Source: JAVDCA01 sp035764045
GTDB lineage: Bacteria; Pseudomonadota; Alphaproteobacteria; Rhizobiales; Xanthobacteraceae
Direction: 5' to 3'
NCBI GenBank assembly: GCA_035764045.1
Contig: DASTZX010000453.1
Coordinates: 15,816-79,815 of the forward strand
Length of the DNA stretch: 64,000 bases
Part shown: positions 16,167-24,487 of the stretch, piece after piece
Numbering within the stretch: the first letter of the stretch is position 1
Layout: every line of letters starts with the position of its first letter
Notes under the pieces: generated by a model
What the model saw: only the letters and a program-made list of their open reading frames with translations
Told to the model about the DNA's origin: nothing
Databases searched by the model: none
Program-made: the position numbers and the translations under genes

Positions 16167-17252
16167 ATGGCCGCGAACGGCGCCGCCTTGCCGCGTCCGC
16201 TCGGTCTGCTCGCCGAGCTGACCCATCGCTGCCCGCTCGGGTGCCCTTATTGCTCGAACCCGCTCGCGCTTGATCCGCGCGGCGACGAGCTCGACGCCCC
16301 CACATGGGCACGGGTGTTTCGCGAGGCCGCTGCGCTCGGCGTGCTGCAGGTCCATCTGTCGGGCGGCGAGCCCGCGTCGCGGCGCGATCTCGTCGAGATC
16401 GCCGCGGCCGCGCACGACGCCGGGCTCTACACCAACCTCATCACCTCGGGCGTCGGCCTCACCGCCAAGATGCTCGGTGCGCTGGCCGAGGCCGGGCTCG
16501 ACCACGTCCAGATCTCGATCCAGGACAGCGAGGCGGCGTCCGCAGACCACATCGCGGGCTACGAGGGCGCCTATGCGCGCAAGCGCGCGCTTGCCGCCGA
16601 GGTGGTGGCGCTGAAAATTCCGCTCACCGTGAACGCGGTCATCCACCGCGCCAATATCGCCCGCGTCGAGCAGCTCGTGGCGCTTGCGCTCGCCATGGGC
16701 GCCTCGCGGGTCGAGATCGCCCACGTCCAGTATTACGGATGGGCGCTCAAGAATCGCGCCGCTCTGATGCCGACGCGCGAGCAGGTCGAAGCCGCGGTCG
16801 AGCAGGTCGAGAGCCTGCGCGCCCGCCACAGCGGCCGTATCGTGATCGATGCCGTCGTGCCGGATTATCATGCGCGCTTTCCAAAGCCCTGCGTCGGCGG
16901 CTGGGGCCGGCGCTCGCTCAATGTCACGCCGTCCGGCAAGGTGTTGCCCTGCCATGCGGCGGAGAGCATTCCGGGGCTCGCATTCTGGTCGGTGCGCGAG
17001 CATTCCCTCGCGGAGATCTGGACATCCTCGCCCGCATTCAATGCGTTTCGCGGCACCGACTACCTCCCGGAGCCGTGCCAGAGCTGCGAACGGCGCGAGG
17101 TCGATTTCGGCGGCTGTCGTTGCCAGGCCTTCGCGCTGACCGGCGATGCGCGCGCAACCGATCCGGTGTGCCAGTTCTCGCCCCATCACGGGCTGGTGAC
17201 GGAGCTCGCCGCGGTCCAGGAGGATCGGCCTTACGCATACCGCCGCATGTAG
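16167..17252 (+). CDS. pqqE: PqqA peptide cyclase PqqE (radical SAM)
   Basis: PqqE makes the Glu-Tyr carbon-carbon cross-link in PqqA. The 361-residue protein has the radical SAM cluster motif CPLGCPYC near residues 22-29, LSGGEP near 66, and a SPASM auxiliary-cluster region with CVGGWG, LPCHAAES, CQSCERRE, GGCRCQAF and DPVC. All cysteines expected of an active enzyme appear present. It ends the pqqABCDE operon; no pqqF-type protease follows. The next gene encodes a probable PQQ-linked dehydrogenase. Confidence 0.97.
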   Translation: MAANGAALPRPLGLLAELTHRCPLGCPYCSNPLALDPRGDELDAPTWARVFREAAALGVLQVHLSGGEPASRRDLVEIAAAAHDAGLYTNLITSGVGLTAKMLGALAEAGLDHVQISIQDSEAASADHIAGYEGAYARKRALAAEVVALKIPLTVNAVIHRANIARVEQLVALALAMGASRVEIAHVQYYGWALKNRAALMPTREQVEAAVEQVESLRARHSGRIVIDAVVPDYHARFPKPCVGGWGRRSLNVTPSGKVLPCHAAESIPGLAFWSVREHSLAEIWTSSPAFNAFRGTDYLPEPCQSCERREVDFGGCRCQAFALTGDARATDPVCQFSPHHGLVTELAAVQEDRPYAYRRM

Positions 17253-17383
17253 ATCGGCCCAGCCGAAATCCCCGATTGCGCACGGACGGGAAAATGTCGG
17301 AGACTGGCGCCAAGGGAGCGAGATCGCTGCGGCCTTGGGCGTGAGCGGGCCGCGGCGACGGTCTCCCGCAACGGGAGGAGCAC

Positions 17384-18658
17384 ATGACCTTGCCATCCGT
17401 ATCCACGCGGACTCTGTTGCTCGCCGGTACGTTTGCGGCCGTGATCGGCATCGCGGGACCCGTGAGCGCGCAACAGCCGCCGCCTGCCGCGCCCGTCGCG
17501 GCACCCGCCGCCCCGCTGCCGCCGGGGTCGCCGATGATCGGGCGCCCGGAGAGCGAGGGCGCGATGAAGCTCGCACCCGTGGCGCCGCCGGTGCTTCCCG
17601 TGCCCGGCGACAAGCTGGACCTGAGCAAGCTCAAGCTGCCCAAGGGATTCAAGATCGAGCTCTATGCGGCCGGCGTCGACAATGCCCGCACCCTGCGCCA
17701 GGGCGACAAGGGCACGATATTCGTCAGCAGCCGCATCAAGGACAAGATCCACGCCATCGTCGAGAAGGACGGCAAGCGCCAGGTCAAGGTCCTGTACTCC
17801 GGACTCTATCGTCCGAACGGGATCGTGCTGCACGACGGCACGCTCTACATCGCCGAGCTCTCGCAGGTCTCCAAGGTCGACAAGATCGAGGACGTTCTCG
17901 ACAATCCGCCGAAGCCCACGGTCATCTACAGCGACCTGCCGAAGGACGAGGCGCACGGCTGGAAGTATCTGACCATCGGGCCGGACAACAAGCTCTACTT
18001 CCAGGTCGGCGCCCCGTGCAACATTTGCATGCCGTCGCCCGCGCATGCGCAGATCCGCCGCATCAATCTCGATGGCAGCGGCATGGAGGTGGTGGCGCGC
18101 GGCATTCGCCAGATCGTCGGCATGGACTGGAATCCGGTGACGAAGCAGCTCTACTTCACCGAGAACAGCCGCGACTGGCTCTCGGAGGACCTGCCGAACG
18201 ACAAGCTCAATCGGCTCGCCAATCCGGGCAAGGACAATTTCGGCTTCCCGTATTGTCACCAGGGCGACTTCGCCGATCAGGAGCTCGGCTGGGGCCACTC
18301 CTGCGACGAGTTCACGAAGCCGATCGCCCTGCTCGGCCCGCATGTGGCGCCGCTCGGAATGCGCTTCTATACGGGCACGACGTTTCCGGAGAAGTACAAG
18401 AACGCGATCTTCATCGCGCGGCACGGCTCCTGGAACAGGTCGAAGAAGATCGGCGGCGACATCGTCGTCGTCAATTTGAACCCGGACGGCACGTTCAAAT
18501 CGATGGAGCCGTTCCTCACGGGATTCATCCAGAACAACAATTACGTCGGGCGCCCGGCGGATATCCTGTTCGCCAAGGACGGCTCGATGCTGGTCTCCGA
18601 CGACTATGCCGGAGCGGTGTATCGCGTCACCTACGATCCGCGCGTAGCCAGCGACTGA
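17384..18658 (+). CDS. Secreted PQQ-dependent sugar dehydrogenase (sorbosone dehydrogenase-like)
   Basis: The 424-residue protein has a Sec signal ending near VSAQ, a Pro/Ala-rich linker (about 30-70) and a beta-propeller of the soluble GDH/sorbosone dehydrogenase family. Family blocks seen include LPKGFKIELYA, GLYRPNGIVLHDGTLYIAELS, VGAPCNIC, GIRQIVGMDWNP, NFGFPYCHQGD, LGPHVAPLGMRFYTG and HGSWNRSKK. It should oxidise an aldose, sorbosone or other carbonyl in the periplasm using PQQ. Position 131 bases after pqqE and 79 bases before a cytochrome c supports a PQQ-to-cytochrome electron path. The substrate is not known. Confidence 0.88.
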   Translation: MTLPSVSTRTLLLAGTFAAVIGIAGPVSAQQPPPAAPVAAPAAPLPPGSPMIGRPESEGAMKLAPVAPPVLPVPGDKLDLSKLKLPKGFKIELYAAGVDNARTLRQGDKGTIFVSSRIKDKIHAIVEKDGKRQVKVLYSGLYRPNGIVLHDGTLYIAELSQVSKVDKIEDVLDNPPKPTVIYSDLPKDEAHGWKYLTIGPDNKLYFQVGAPCNICMPSPAHAQIRRINLDGSGMEVVARGIRQIVGMDWNPVTKQLYFTENSRDWLSEDLPNDKLNRLANPGKDNFGFPYCHQGDFADQELGWGHSCDEFTKPIALLGPHVAPLGMRFYTGTTFPEKYKNAIFIARHGSWNRSKKIGGDIVVVNLNPDGTFKSMEPFLTGFIQNNNYVGRPADILFAKDGSMLVSDDYAGAVYRVTYDPRVASD

Positions 18659-18737
18659 AGCTTCGATCGCAGGCGTCGGGGGCGGCGCTGCCGCTCCCGA
18701 ACTTTTTCAACAGGCAGGTCATCGAGAAAGAGGCTCC

Positions 18738-19301
18738 ATGCGCGCGGTGTTCGCGGCGGCCGCAGTATGCCTGATGGCGCTGCCGATCACGGCCAAGGCT
18801 CAGGAGAAGCTTGCGCCGTGTCTCGCCTGCCATGGCGAGAACGGGCAGTCGGCGGCTCCCGAGGTTCCGTCGCTGGGCGCCCAGCCGAAGGATTACCTGC
18901 TCACCCAGATCTATCTGTTTCGCGAGAAGATGCGGAAGGTCGAGGTGATGAACGAGATGACCAAGGGGCTCACCGACGACGACCTGCGCGCGATGTCGGA
19001 GGGGCTCGCCAAGCTGCCTGCGCCGGCCCCGGTCTCGGATGCGGGCGACGCCGCACGTATCGAACGCGCCAAGGCGCTGGTCGCGGCGCACAGGTGTAAC
19101 TTCTGTCACGCCCCGACGTTCGCCGGCCAGGATCAGGTCCCGCGCCTTGCAGCCCAGCGCGAGGACTACCTCTTGAAGTCGCTGCGCGCGTACAAGTCCG
19201 CGGAGCGTCCCGGCTATGATCCCGCCATGGCGTCGGTGGTCGAGCCTCTCCGGGACCAGGACTTCGCCGACCTCGCCTATTACCTGGCGCGCCAGCCCTG
19301 A
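18738..19301 (+). CDS. Periplasmic diheme cytochrome c (c4-like)
   Basis: The 187-residue precursor has a signal peptide (MRAVFAAAAVCLMALPITAKA) and two class I heme sites, CLACHG near residue 32 and CNFCHA near 120, each within a c553-like domain. A distal Met ligand may lie in the KMRKVEVMNEM and MASVVEPL regions. It is the obvious electron acceptor for the preceding sugar dehydrogenase, passing electrons toward a terminal oxidase. GAAAGAGG precedes ATG 18738. Confidence 0.92.
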   Translation: MRAVFAAAAVCLMALPITAKAQEKLAPCLACHGENGQSAAPEVPSLGAQPKDYLLTQIYLFREKMRKVEVMNEMTKGLTDDDLRAMSEGLAKLPAPAPVSDAGDAARIERAKALVAAHRCNFCHAPTFAGQDQVPRLAAQREDYLLKSLRAYKSAERPGYDPAMASVVEPLRDQDFADLAYYLARQP

Positions 19302-19391
19302 ACGGGCGGCCGGCGGTATTGCTTCCAGCGGCTCCGCCCGCGCCGCCCGGTGCGGGATGACGACGGGCCGCATCGATGCTATCTGTTGCTG

Positions 19392-20051
19392 ATGGGGAAG
19401 GCATCGGGGCGGGACACGGCGCAGCCGCGCGGGCTGCCCAAGGCCGTGGGGGAGATCTCCGTACACGGCATCAGGCAAGCGGAGGCCGAGCGTCCGAAGC
19501 GGACGGCGGCCGGGCTCGCGCGTTGCGCCGAGGAGTTCATGGCGGCGCGCGAATTCGACTGCTGCCTCTATCTCTGTCGCCTCGCCGTCGCCGAGGACCC
19601 GAACGAGCCGCTGTCCTATTTCGTGCGCGGGCGCTGCCTCGACGATGTCGGACGCTTCGACGAGGCGCTCGAGGCGCTCGCCCTGGCGGTGACGCTCGAT
19701 TCCGCCAATGCCGACTTCCAGGCGGCCTACGGCCAGGCACTCGAGCATACCGGCCAGCTGGAGGAGGCGCGCCTGCGCTATGGATTGGCGCTGGGATTGG
19801 ACCGCGACCTCATCGGACCGTTGCTCGCGCGCGCCCTCGTCAGCCAGCAGCTGGGCGATTTCGCCGGCGCCCGCGCCGACCTCGATGCCTATCTCGGGCA
19901 TCGGCCGGACAGTACCGACGCCTTGATCCATCGCGGGCTGTCTCACCTCGCCGCCGGCCGGCGCGACGACGCCGACATCGATTTCGACCGCGCGATCGCG
20001 CTCGATCCGAACGCCTGCGAGCGCATCAAGCGGCTCGCCGGCGGGACCTAG
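19392..20051 (+). CDS. Tetratricopeptide-repeat protein
   Basis: The 219-residue protein consists of about five TPR units from residue 40 onward, such as YFVRGRCLDDVGRFDEALEA, AAYGQALEHTGQLEEARLRY and LIHRGLSHLAAGRRDDADID, each with the usual Gly/Ala and Pro positions. No signal peptide is evident. The start is uncertain: ATG 19392 is chosen, with a GTG at 19350 as alternative, and neither has a clear SD. TPR proteins act as protein-binding scaffolds; a partner is not indicated. Confidence 0.75.
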   Translation: MGKASGRDTAQPRGLPKAVGEISVHGIRQAEAERPKRTAAGLARCAEEFMAAREFDCCLYLCRLAVAEDPNEPLSYFVRGRCLDDVGRFDEALEALALAVTLDSANADFQAAYGQALEHTGQLEEARLRYGLALGLDRDLIGPLLARALVSQQLGDFAGARADLDAYLGHRPDSTDALIHRGLSHLAAGRRDDADIDFDRAIALDPNACERIKRLAGGT

Positions 20052-20143
20052 CGGCCCGCGGGCGTGCGCCCGCCGGGATTTGACAAGCTGCCGAAGCCGC
20101 CGGATTGTCCTCGGCATCATCCCGTGACGTCGAGGAGTGCGCC

Positions 20144-20449
20144 ATGCCTGCCTACTGGGTCGCGCGATCCCGTGTGATCGATCCGACCGAATACAAGAAA
20201 TACACCGATCCGCTTCCCCCGATTTTCGCCAAGTACGGCGGAAAGGTGCTGGCGCGGGGAGGGCGCTTCCAGATCATGGAGGGGCCGGACAAATTCCATC
20301 GCTTCGTGGTGATCGAATTTCCGACCTTGGAGCAGGGCGTCGCCTGCTTCAATTCGCCGGAATACCAGGCCGCTGCCGCGTTCCGCCGCAACGGCGCCGG
20401 CGAGGTCGAGACGGTCATGGTCGAGAGCGGCGACGCGACGCCCCGCTGA
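20144..20449 (+). CDS. DUF1330-domain protein
   Basis: This 101-residue protein matches the DUF1330 dimeric alpha-beta barrel family: MPAYWVARSRVIDPTEYKKY at the start, GGKVLARGG in the middle and RFVVIEFPTLEQGVACFNSPEYQ near residue 60. GAGGAG upstream of ATG 20144 supports the start. The function of the family is unsettled; members are often beside catabolic or transport genes, as here. It lies 101 bases before the second ABC binding-protein gene. Confidence 0.88.
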   Translation: MPAYWVARSRVIDPTEYKKYTDPLPPIFAKYGGKVLARGGRFQIMEGPDKFHRFVVIEFPTLEQGVACFNSPEYQAAAAFRRNGAGEVETVMVESGDATPR

Positions 20450-20549
20450 CTTGGGCCCGTCCGGCGCCATGCGTCCGAACGCCTCTGGCGCCGGCGGCGG
20501 AAATGATCCTAAGATACCGTCAAATCACCAAATCAATGGGAGGAACTGC

Positions 20550-21809
20550 ATGATTTCCAGACGTCTCCTTGCGCGTGCTGCCGTCCTTGCCGCGGCCGCA
20601 TCCCTGGCGTTCGCCACCGGGGCTTTAGCCCAATCGGGCGAGATCAAGATCGGCTCCAGCATGGCGATGACCGGCGGGCTCGGACCCAACGGAAAGTCGG
20701 CATTGCTCGCCTGGAAGATCTGGGAAGAGGACGTCAACGCCAAGGGCGGACTGCTCGGCCGCAAGGTCAAGCTGATCTATTACGACGATCAGTCGAACCC
20801 CTCGACGGTTCCCGGCATCTACACCAAGCTGCTCGACGTCGACAAGGTCGATCTCGTGGTCGGCGGCTACGCGACCGCCATGCTCGCTCCCGCGATGCCG
20901 GTGATCATGCAGCGCAAGAAGGTGTTCATCGGGCTGCTCGGCCTCGCGGTGAACAGCGAGTTCAACTATCCGAACTATTTCGTGATGATCCCGTCGGGGC
21001 CCGATCCGAAGCCGGCCTTCACCCAGGGCTTCTTCGACATCGCCATGGCGCAGAACCCGAAGCCCAAGACGGTGGCGATCGTCGCCGCCGACCAGGAATT
21101 CTCCCGCAATGCCTCCGACGGCGCGCGGCAGAATGCCAAGAAGCTCGGTCTCAAGATCGTCTATGACAAGAGCTATCCGCCCTCGACGACCGACTACACG
21201 CCAATCGTGCGCGCGATCCAGGCGACCAATCCCGACATCGTGGTGGTGTGCTCCTATCCGCCCGATTCGGTCGGCATCATCCGCGCCGTCAACGAGATCG
21301 GCTTCAAGCCGAAAATGATCGGCGGCGGCATGGTGGGCCCGCAGAACACGGCCATGAAGGCTCAGCTCGGCCCGCTGCTCAACGGCTTCGTCAACTACGA
21401 CTTCTGGCTCCCGGTGCCGAAGATGCAGTTCCCGGGCGTCGCGGACCTGATGAAGAAGTACCAGGAGCGCGCCGGCGCCGAGGGCGTCGATCCGCTCGGC
21501 TACTACATGGCGCCTCAGGCCTATGCCCAGCTGCAGGTGCTGCAGCAGGCGATCACGGCCACCAAGAGCCTCGACGACCAGAAGCTCGCCGACTACATCC
21601 GCGCCAACACGTTCAAGACCGTGCTCGGCGACGTGAAGTTCGGCAAGGGCGGCGAGTGGGCCCAGCCGCGCGTGCTGCAGGTCCAGTTCCAGAACGTCAA
21701 GGGCAACGACGTGGCCCAGTTCAAGGACGTCAAGACGCAGGTCGTGCTGACCCCGTCCGAGTACAAGTCGGGCGACGTGATCTATCCTTACGAAAAGGCC
21801 AAGCAGTAA
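20550..21809 (+). CDS. Liv-type ABC transporter substrate-binding protein
   Basis: The 419-residue precursor has a Sec signal peptide (MISRRLLARAAVLAAAASLA...ALAQ) and a type I periplasmic-binding fold: IKIGSSMAMTGGLGPNGKSALLAWKIW, KVKLIYYDDQSNPSTVPGIY and VAIVAADQEFSRN. GGGAGG precedes ATG 20550. The permease and ATPase genes at 21957-25363 are probably its partners, although they run on the opposite strand and converge on it. A strong terminator follows. It differs from the Tat-exported binding protein at 9234, so the ligand is probably different. Confidence 0.9.
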   Translation: MISRRLLARAAVLAAAASLAFATGALAQSGEIKIGSSMAMTGGLGPNGKSALLAWKIWEEDVNAKGGLLGRKVKLIYYDDQSNPSTVPGIYTKLLDVDKVDLVVGGYATAMLAPAMPVIMQRKKVFIGLLGLAVNSEFNYPNYFVMIPSGPDPKPAFTQGFFDIAMAQNPKPKTVAIVAADQEFSRNASDGARQNAKKLGLKIVYDKSYPPSTTDYTPIVRAIQATNPDIVVVCSYPPDSVGIIRAVNEIGFKPKMIGGGMVGPQNTAMKAQLGPLLNGFVNYDFWLPVPKMQFPGVADLMKKYQERAGAEGVDPLGYYMAPQAYAQLQVLQQAITATKSLDDQKLADYIRANTFKTVLGDVKFGKGGEWAQPRVLQVQFQNVKGNDVAQFKDVKTQVVLTPSEYKSGDVIYPYEKAKQ

Positions 21810-21833
21810 GCCCTCGCGCTCGCGACACGAACG

Positions 21834-21864
21834 GCCGCGCGGCACACGCCGCGCGGCTTTTTTT
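21834..21864 (+). terminator. Rho-independent terminator
   Basis: Perfect 10-bp arms (21834-21843 and 21848-21857, GCCGCGCGGC) surround an ACAC loop and are followed by seven T residues. This is a textbook intrinsic terminator for the binding-protein gene that ends 24 bases upstream. Confidence 0.93.
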
Positions 21865-21890
21865 GATGCGCGAATTGCGCGTAGCGAGCG

Positions 21891-21945
21891 GCGAGTGGCG
21901 AACAGGGAAGGGAGAAGCGGCCTCCATTCGCTATTCGCCACTCGC
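21891..21945. repeat. Inverted repeat between convergent genes
   Basis: GCGAGTGGCGAA at 21891-21902 is matched by its complement TTCGCCACTCGC at 21934-21945. The element lies between the terminator and the leftward livF gene and resembles a dispersed palindromic repeat. Confidence 0.6.
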
Positions 21946-21956
21946 GATTTGCAATC

Positions 21957-22688
21957 TTACAGCCCGAGATAGAACTTCCGGATCAGATCGTTGTTGTTGA
22001 GCTCGTCCGCCGAGCGTCCTTCGAACGCGATCTTCCCGTGCACGATGACGTAACCGCGATCGGCGATGCGCAGCGCCTGCGGAAAATTCTGTTCCGCCAT
22101 CAGCACCGTGAGCTGATAGCTGTCCTTCAGCTCCTTGATCTTGTCGATGGTGCGGCTCACCAGCACCGGCGCGAGGCCGACCGACGGCTCGTCGACCAGG
22201 AGAATGCGTGGTGCGCTCATCAGCGCCCGCCCGAGCGCCAGCATCTGCTGCTCGCCGCCGCTCATGCTGCCGGCAAGCTGGCTGCGCCGCTCCGCGAGCC
22301 GCGGGAAGGCTTCGAAGCAGAAGTCGAGATTGGCCTTGATCTGCGCGCGCGCCTTCGGCCGGAAGGCGCCGAGCAGCAGGTTCTCCTCAACGCTCAGGCG
22401 CGGAAACAGCCGCCGCCCCTCCGGCACCAGCGCGATACCGAGATCGACGATCTCCTCCGTCGATCGCCCGACGAGGTCGTGCGTGATTCCGTCGATCTCC
22501 GCCATGATCCGCCCGGCGCTCGGCCGCAGCATTCCCATGATGCTCTTGATCAGCGTGCTCTTGCCGTTGCCGTTGGTGCCGAGCAGCACGACCGTCTCGC
22601 CGCCCGCGACGTCGAGCGTCACGTCCTCGAGCACGCGGACCGCCCCATAGGCTGCATGCAGGCCTTCGACCGTGATGCTATTGGCCAA
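21957..22688 (-). CDS. livF: Liv-type ABC transporter ATP-binding protein (LivF family)
   Basis: The 243-residue ATPase has Walker A GTNGNGKST near residue 37, Q-loop PEGRRLF, signature MSGGEQQMLALGRAL, Walker B ILLVDEPSVGLAP and AEQN at the switch. It is last in a leftward livHMGF operon and overlaps the upstream livG stop by 11 bases. It is not identical to the livF at 13259, so the window contains two independent importers. Confidence 0.93.
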   Translation of the reverse strand: MANSITVEGLHAAYGAVRVLEDVTLDVAGGETVVLLGTNGNGKSTLIKSIMGMLRPSAGRIMAEIDGITHDLVGRSTEEIVDLGIALVPEGRRLFPRLSVEENLLLGAFRPKARAQIKANLDFCFEAFPRLAERRSQLAGSMSGGEQQMLALGRALMSAPRILLVDEPSVGLAPVLVSRTIDKIKELKDSYQLTVLMAEQNFPQALRIADRGYVIVHGKIAFEGRSADELNNNDLIRKFYLGL

Positions 22689-23415
22689 TGTAAGCCCTCT
22701 CCACTTCGGGATCGCGAATGACCTCGTCGGGACGTCCGTCGGCGATCTTGCGGCCGGAGACCAGGACGACGAGGCGCTGCGAGAAGTGCATCACCGCGCG
22801 CATGATGTGCTCGATGAGGATGACGGTCGTGCCGTGCTCGTTGAGACGGATCAGGAGCGAGACGATGTCGCTCACCTCCGAATGCGACAGGCCCGCCATC
22901 GCCTCGTCGGCGATCAGGAGCTTGGGTTCCGCCGCCATGGCGCGCGCCAGCTCGAGCTTGCGCATGTCGACCTGGGTGAGGTCGCGCGGGAATTTGTGCG
23001 CGCAGTCGACGAGGCCCACGAGGCCCAGAAGCTCGGCGCAGCGCTCGTCCGCCCGCGCGTGCGAGAAGGGGACCGGCTCGGCCGAGCTGACGGCATAGAG
23101 CAGCGGCACCTTGAGATTATCGGCGACCGTCATGCTGGCGAACGGTCGCGGCAGCTGGAAGCTGCGCGCCAGCCCGAGCCGGGTGCGCGCATGAGCGGGC
23201 AGGCCGTTGAGGCCCCGGCCCTCGAACTTGACGGTGCCGGTCTCGTTGGCGAGCGTGCCGCAGAGGCAGTTGACGAGCGTGCTCTTGCCGGAGCCGTTCG
23301 GCCCGATCAGGCCGACCCGCTCTCCCGGAGCGACGTTCAGATCGATTCCGTCGAGGGCTACGAAGCCGCCGAAGCGCTTGCCGAGTCCTGCGACTTCGAG
23401 GAGGGGCGCGTCCAT
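22678..23415 (-). CDS. livG: Liv-type ABC transporter ATP-binding protein (LivG family)
   Basis: The 245-residue ATPase carries Walker A GPNGSGKST near residue 39, a degenerate signature DLTQVDMRKLELARAM, Walker B LLIADEAMAGLSHSE and switch His in LIEHIM. Replacement of LSGGQ by LTQVD and of DEP by DEA is within the range of LivG proteins. The start ATG 23415 lies 58 bases inside the end of the upstream livM frame, an unusually long overlap. Alternative later starts would remove part of the first strand, so the overlap looks real. Confidence 0.9.
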   Translation of the reverse strand: MDAPLLEVAGLGKRFGGFVALDGIDLNVAPGERVGLIGPNGSGKSTLVNCLCGTLANETGTVKFEGRGLNGLPAHARTRLGLARSFQLPRPFASMTVADNLKVPLLYAVSSAEPVPFSHARADERCAELLGLVGLVDCAHKFPRDLTQVDMRKLELARAMAAEPKLLIADEAMAGLSHSEVSDIVSLLIRLNEHGTTVILIEHIMRAVMHFSQRLVVLVSGRKIADGRPDEVIRDPEVERAYIGQ

Positions 23416-24485
23416 TTCCGTCTCAGCTTCTGAAGATGCGGCTGCACCAGGCCGACCAGGCCCTTGGGTGCGACGATGACGAAGGCGACCAAGAGCACGC
23501 CCACGATCAGCAGGTTCATCTCGGACGAGATGGTCACGGTGACGACCTGTTGCAGCGTGCCGAGCAGGACGGAGCCGATCAGCGGACCGAGCCAGCTGGT
23601 CGTGCCGCCGATCATCGGCATGGCGATCGCATTGACCGCATAGGGCAAGCCGAACGCCGACGCCGGCTCGAGATAGCCGATGTAGTAGGGGAAGGGCGCT
23701 CCCGCCATGCCCATCAGCGCGCCCGACAGCGTCGTGGCGATCAGCTTGAGCTTGAGCGTCGGGACGCCCGACGCCTCCGCGGCGAGCTCGTCGTCTCGGA
23801 TGGTGGCAAACCCGTAGCCGAGCTTGGAGCGTTCGATCGTGCGCGCAATCGCAACCGAGAGGGCGGCGAGCAGGACCATGATCAGGAACAGATACTGGAT
23901 GTAGGGGAACTGGTGCCCCAGAATTTCGATGTCGTTCGGCCGGATCACATAGGCGCCGCGCGAGCCGCCGACATAGCTCCAGTTGACCACGAAGGTCTGC
24001 AGCACGACCGCCAGGGCGAGCGTCGCGATGGCGAAGAATGCGCCGCGCAGCCGCAGCGTGAGATAGCCCGTGCCGAGGCCGATCAGGCCGGAAATGACCG
24101 CCGCGACGGCCATCACGGCCGGGATCGACTGCGGCACCAGATACGTCATAAGGACGTTCTTGAGGCCCTCGTTCTCGGACGCGGTCAGGTCGAGCAGGCA
24201 GTCCTGGCCGGTGAGCGACGTCCAGAAGTCCGGACATAGCCGCGGATCGTGCACGAACTTGTAGAACACCACGCTCGTGTAGGCTCCGAGCGCGAAGAAC
24301 GCTGCGGTGCCGAAGTTCACGTAGCCGCAATAGCCGCCGAGAATGTTCCAGGCGGTCGCCAGCACCACGAATTGCAGCACGGTGTATCCGGCAAAGAACA
24401 GGTAGTCGTTGCCGAACGCGCTGGTGAGCCAGAACACCAGGCCGGCCGCTGCGATCGCGAGGGCGAAGAATACAGGTGCGCGCAC
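23358..24485 (-). CDS. livM: Liv-type ABC transporter permease (LivM family)
   Basis: The 375-residue membrane protein contains the LivM blocks TAWNILGGYCGYVNFGTAAFFALGAY and SKLGYGFATIRDDELAAEASGV (coupling loop) with about ten hydrophobic segments. A periplasmic insertion with three cysteines (RLCPDFW, GQDCLLD region) is present around residues 95-110. The GTG start at 24485 is two bases from the livH stop. The last 19 residues, rich in Ser and Lys, are encoded within the livG start region. Confidence 0.88.
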   Translation of the reverse strand: MRAPVFFALAIAAAGLVFWLTSAFGNDYLFFAGYTVLQFVVLATAWNILGGYCGYVNFGTAAFFALGAYTSVVFYKFVHDPRLCPDFWTSLTGQDCLLDLTASENEGLKNVLMTYLVPQSIPAVMAVAAVISGLIGLGTGYLTLRLRGAFFAIATLALAVVLQTFVVNWSYVGGSRGAYVIRPNDIEILGHQFPYIQYLFLIMVLLAALSVAIARTIERSKLGYGFATIRDDELAAEASGVPTLKLKLIATTLSGALMGMAGAPFPYYIGYLEPASAFGLPYAVNAIAMPMIGGTTSWLGPLIGSVLLGTLQQVVTVTISSEMNLLIVGVLLVAFVIVAPKGLVGLVQPHLQKLRRKWTRPSSKSQDSASASAAS

Positions 24486-24487
24486 GG

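Noticed and set aside
15153..17576. 807-codon open frame on the minus strand opposite pqqC, pqqD and pqqE
   Set aside because: The opposite strand encodes three clear PQQ proteins with overlapping stops and starts; the antisense product resembles no protein family.
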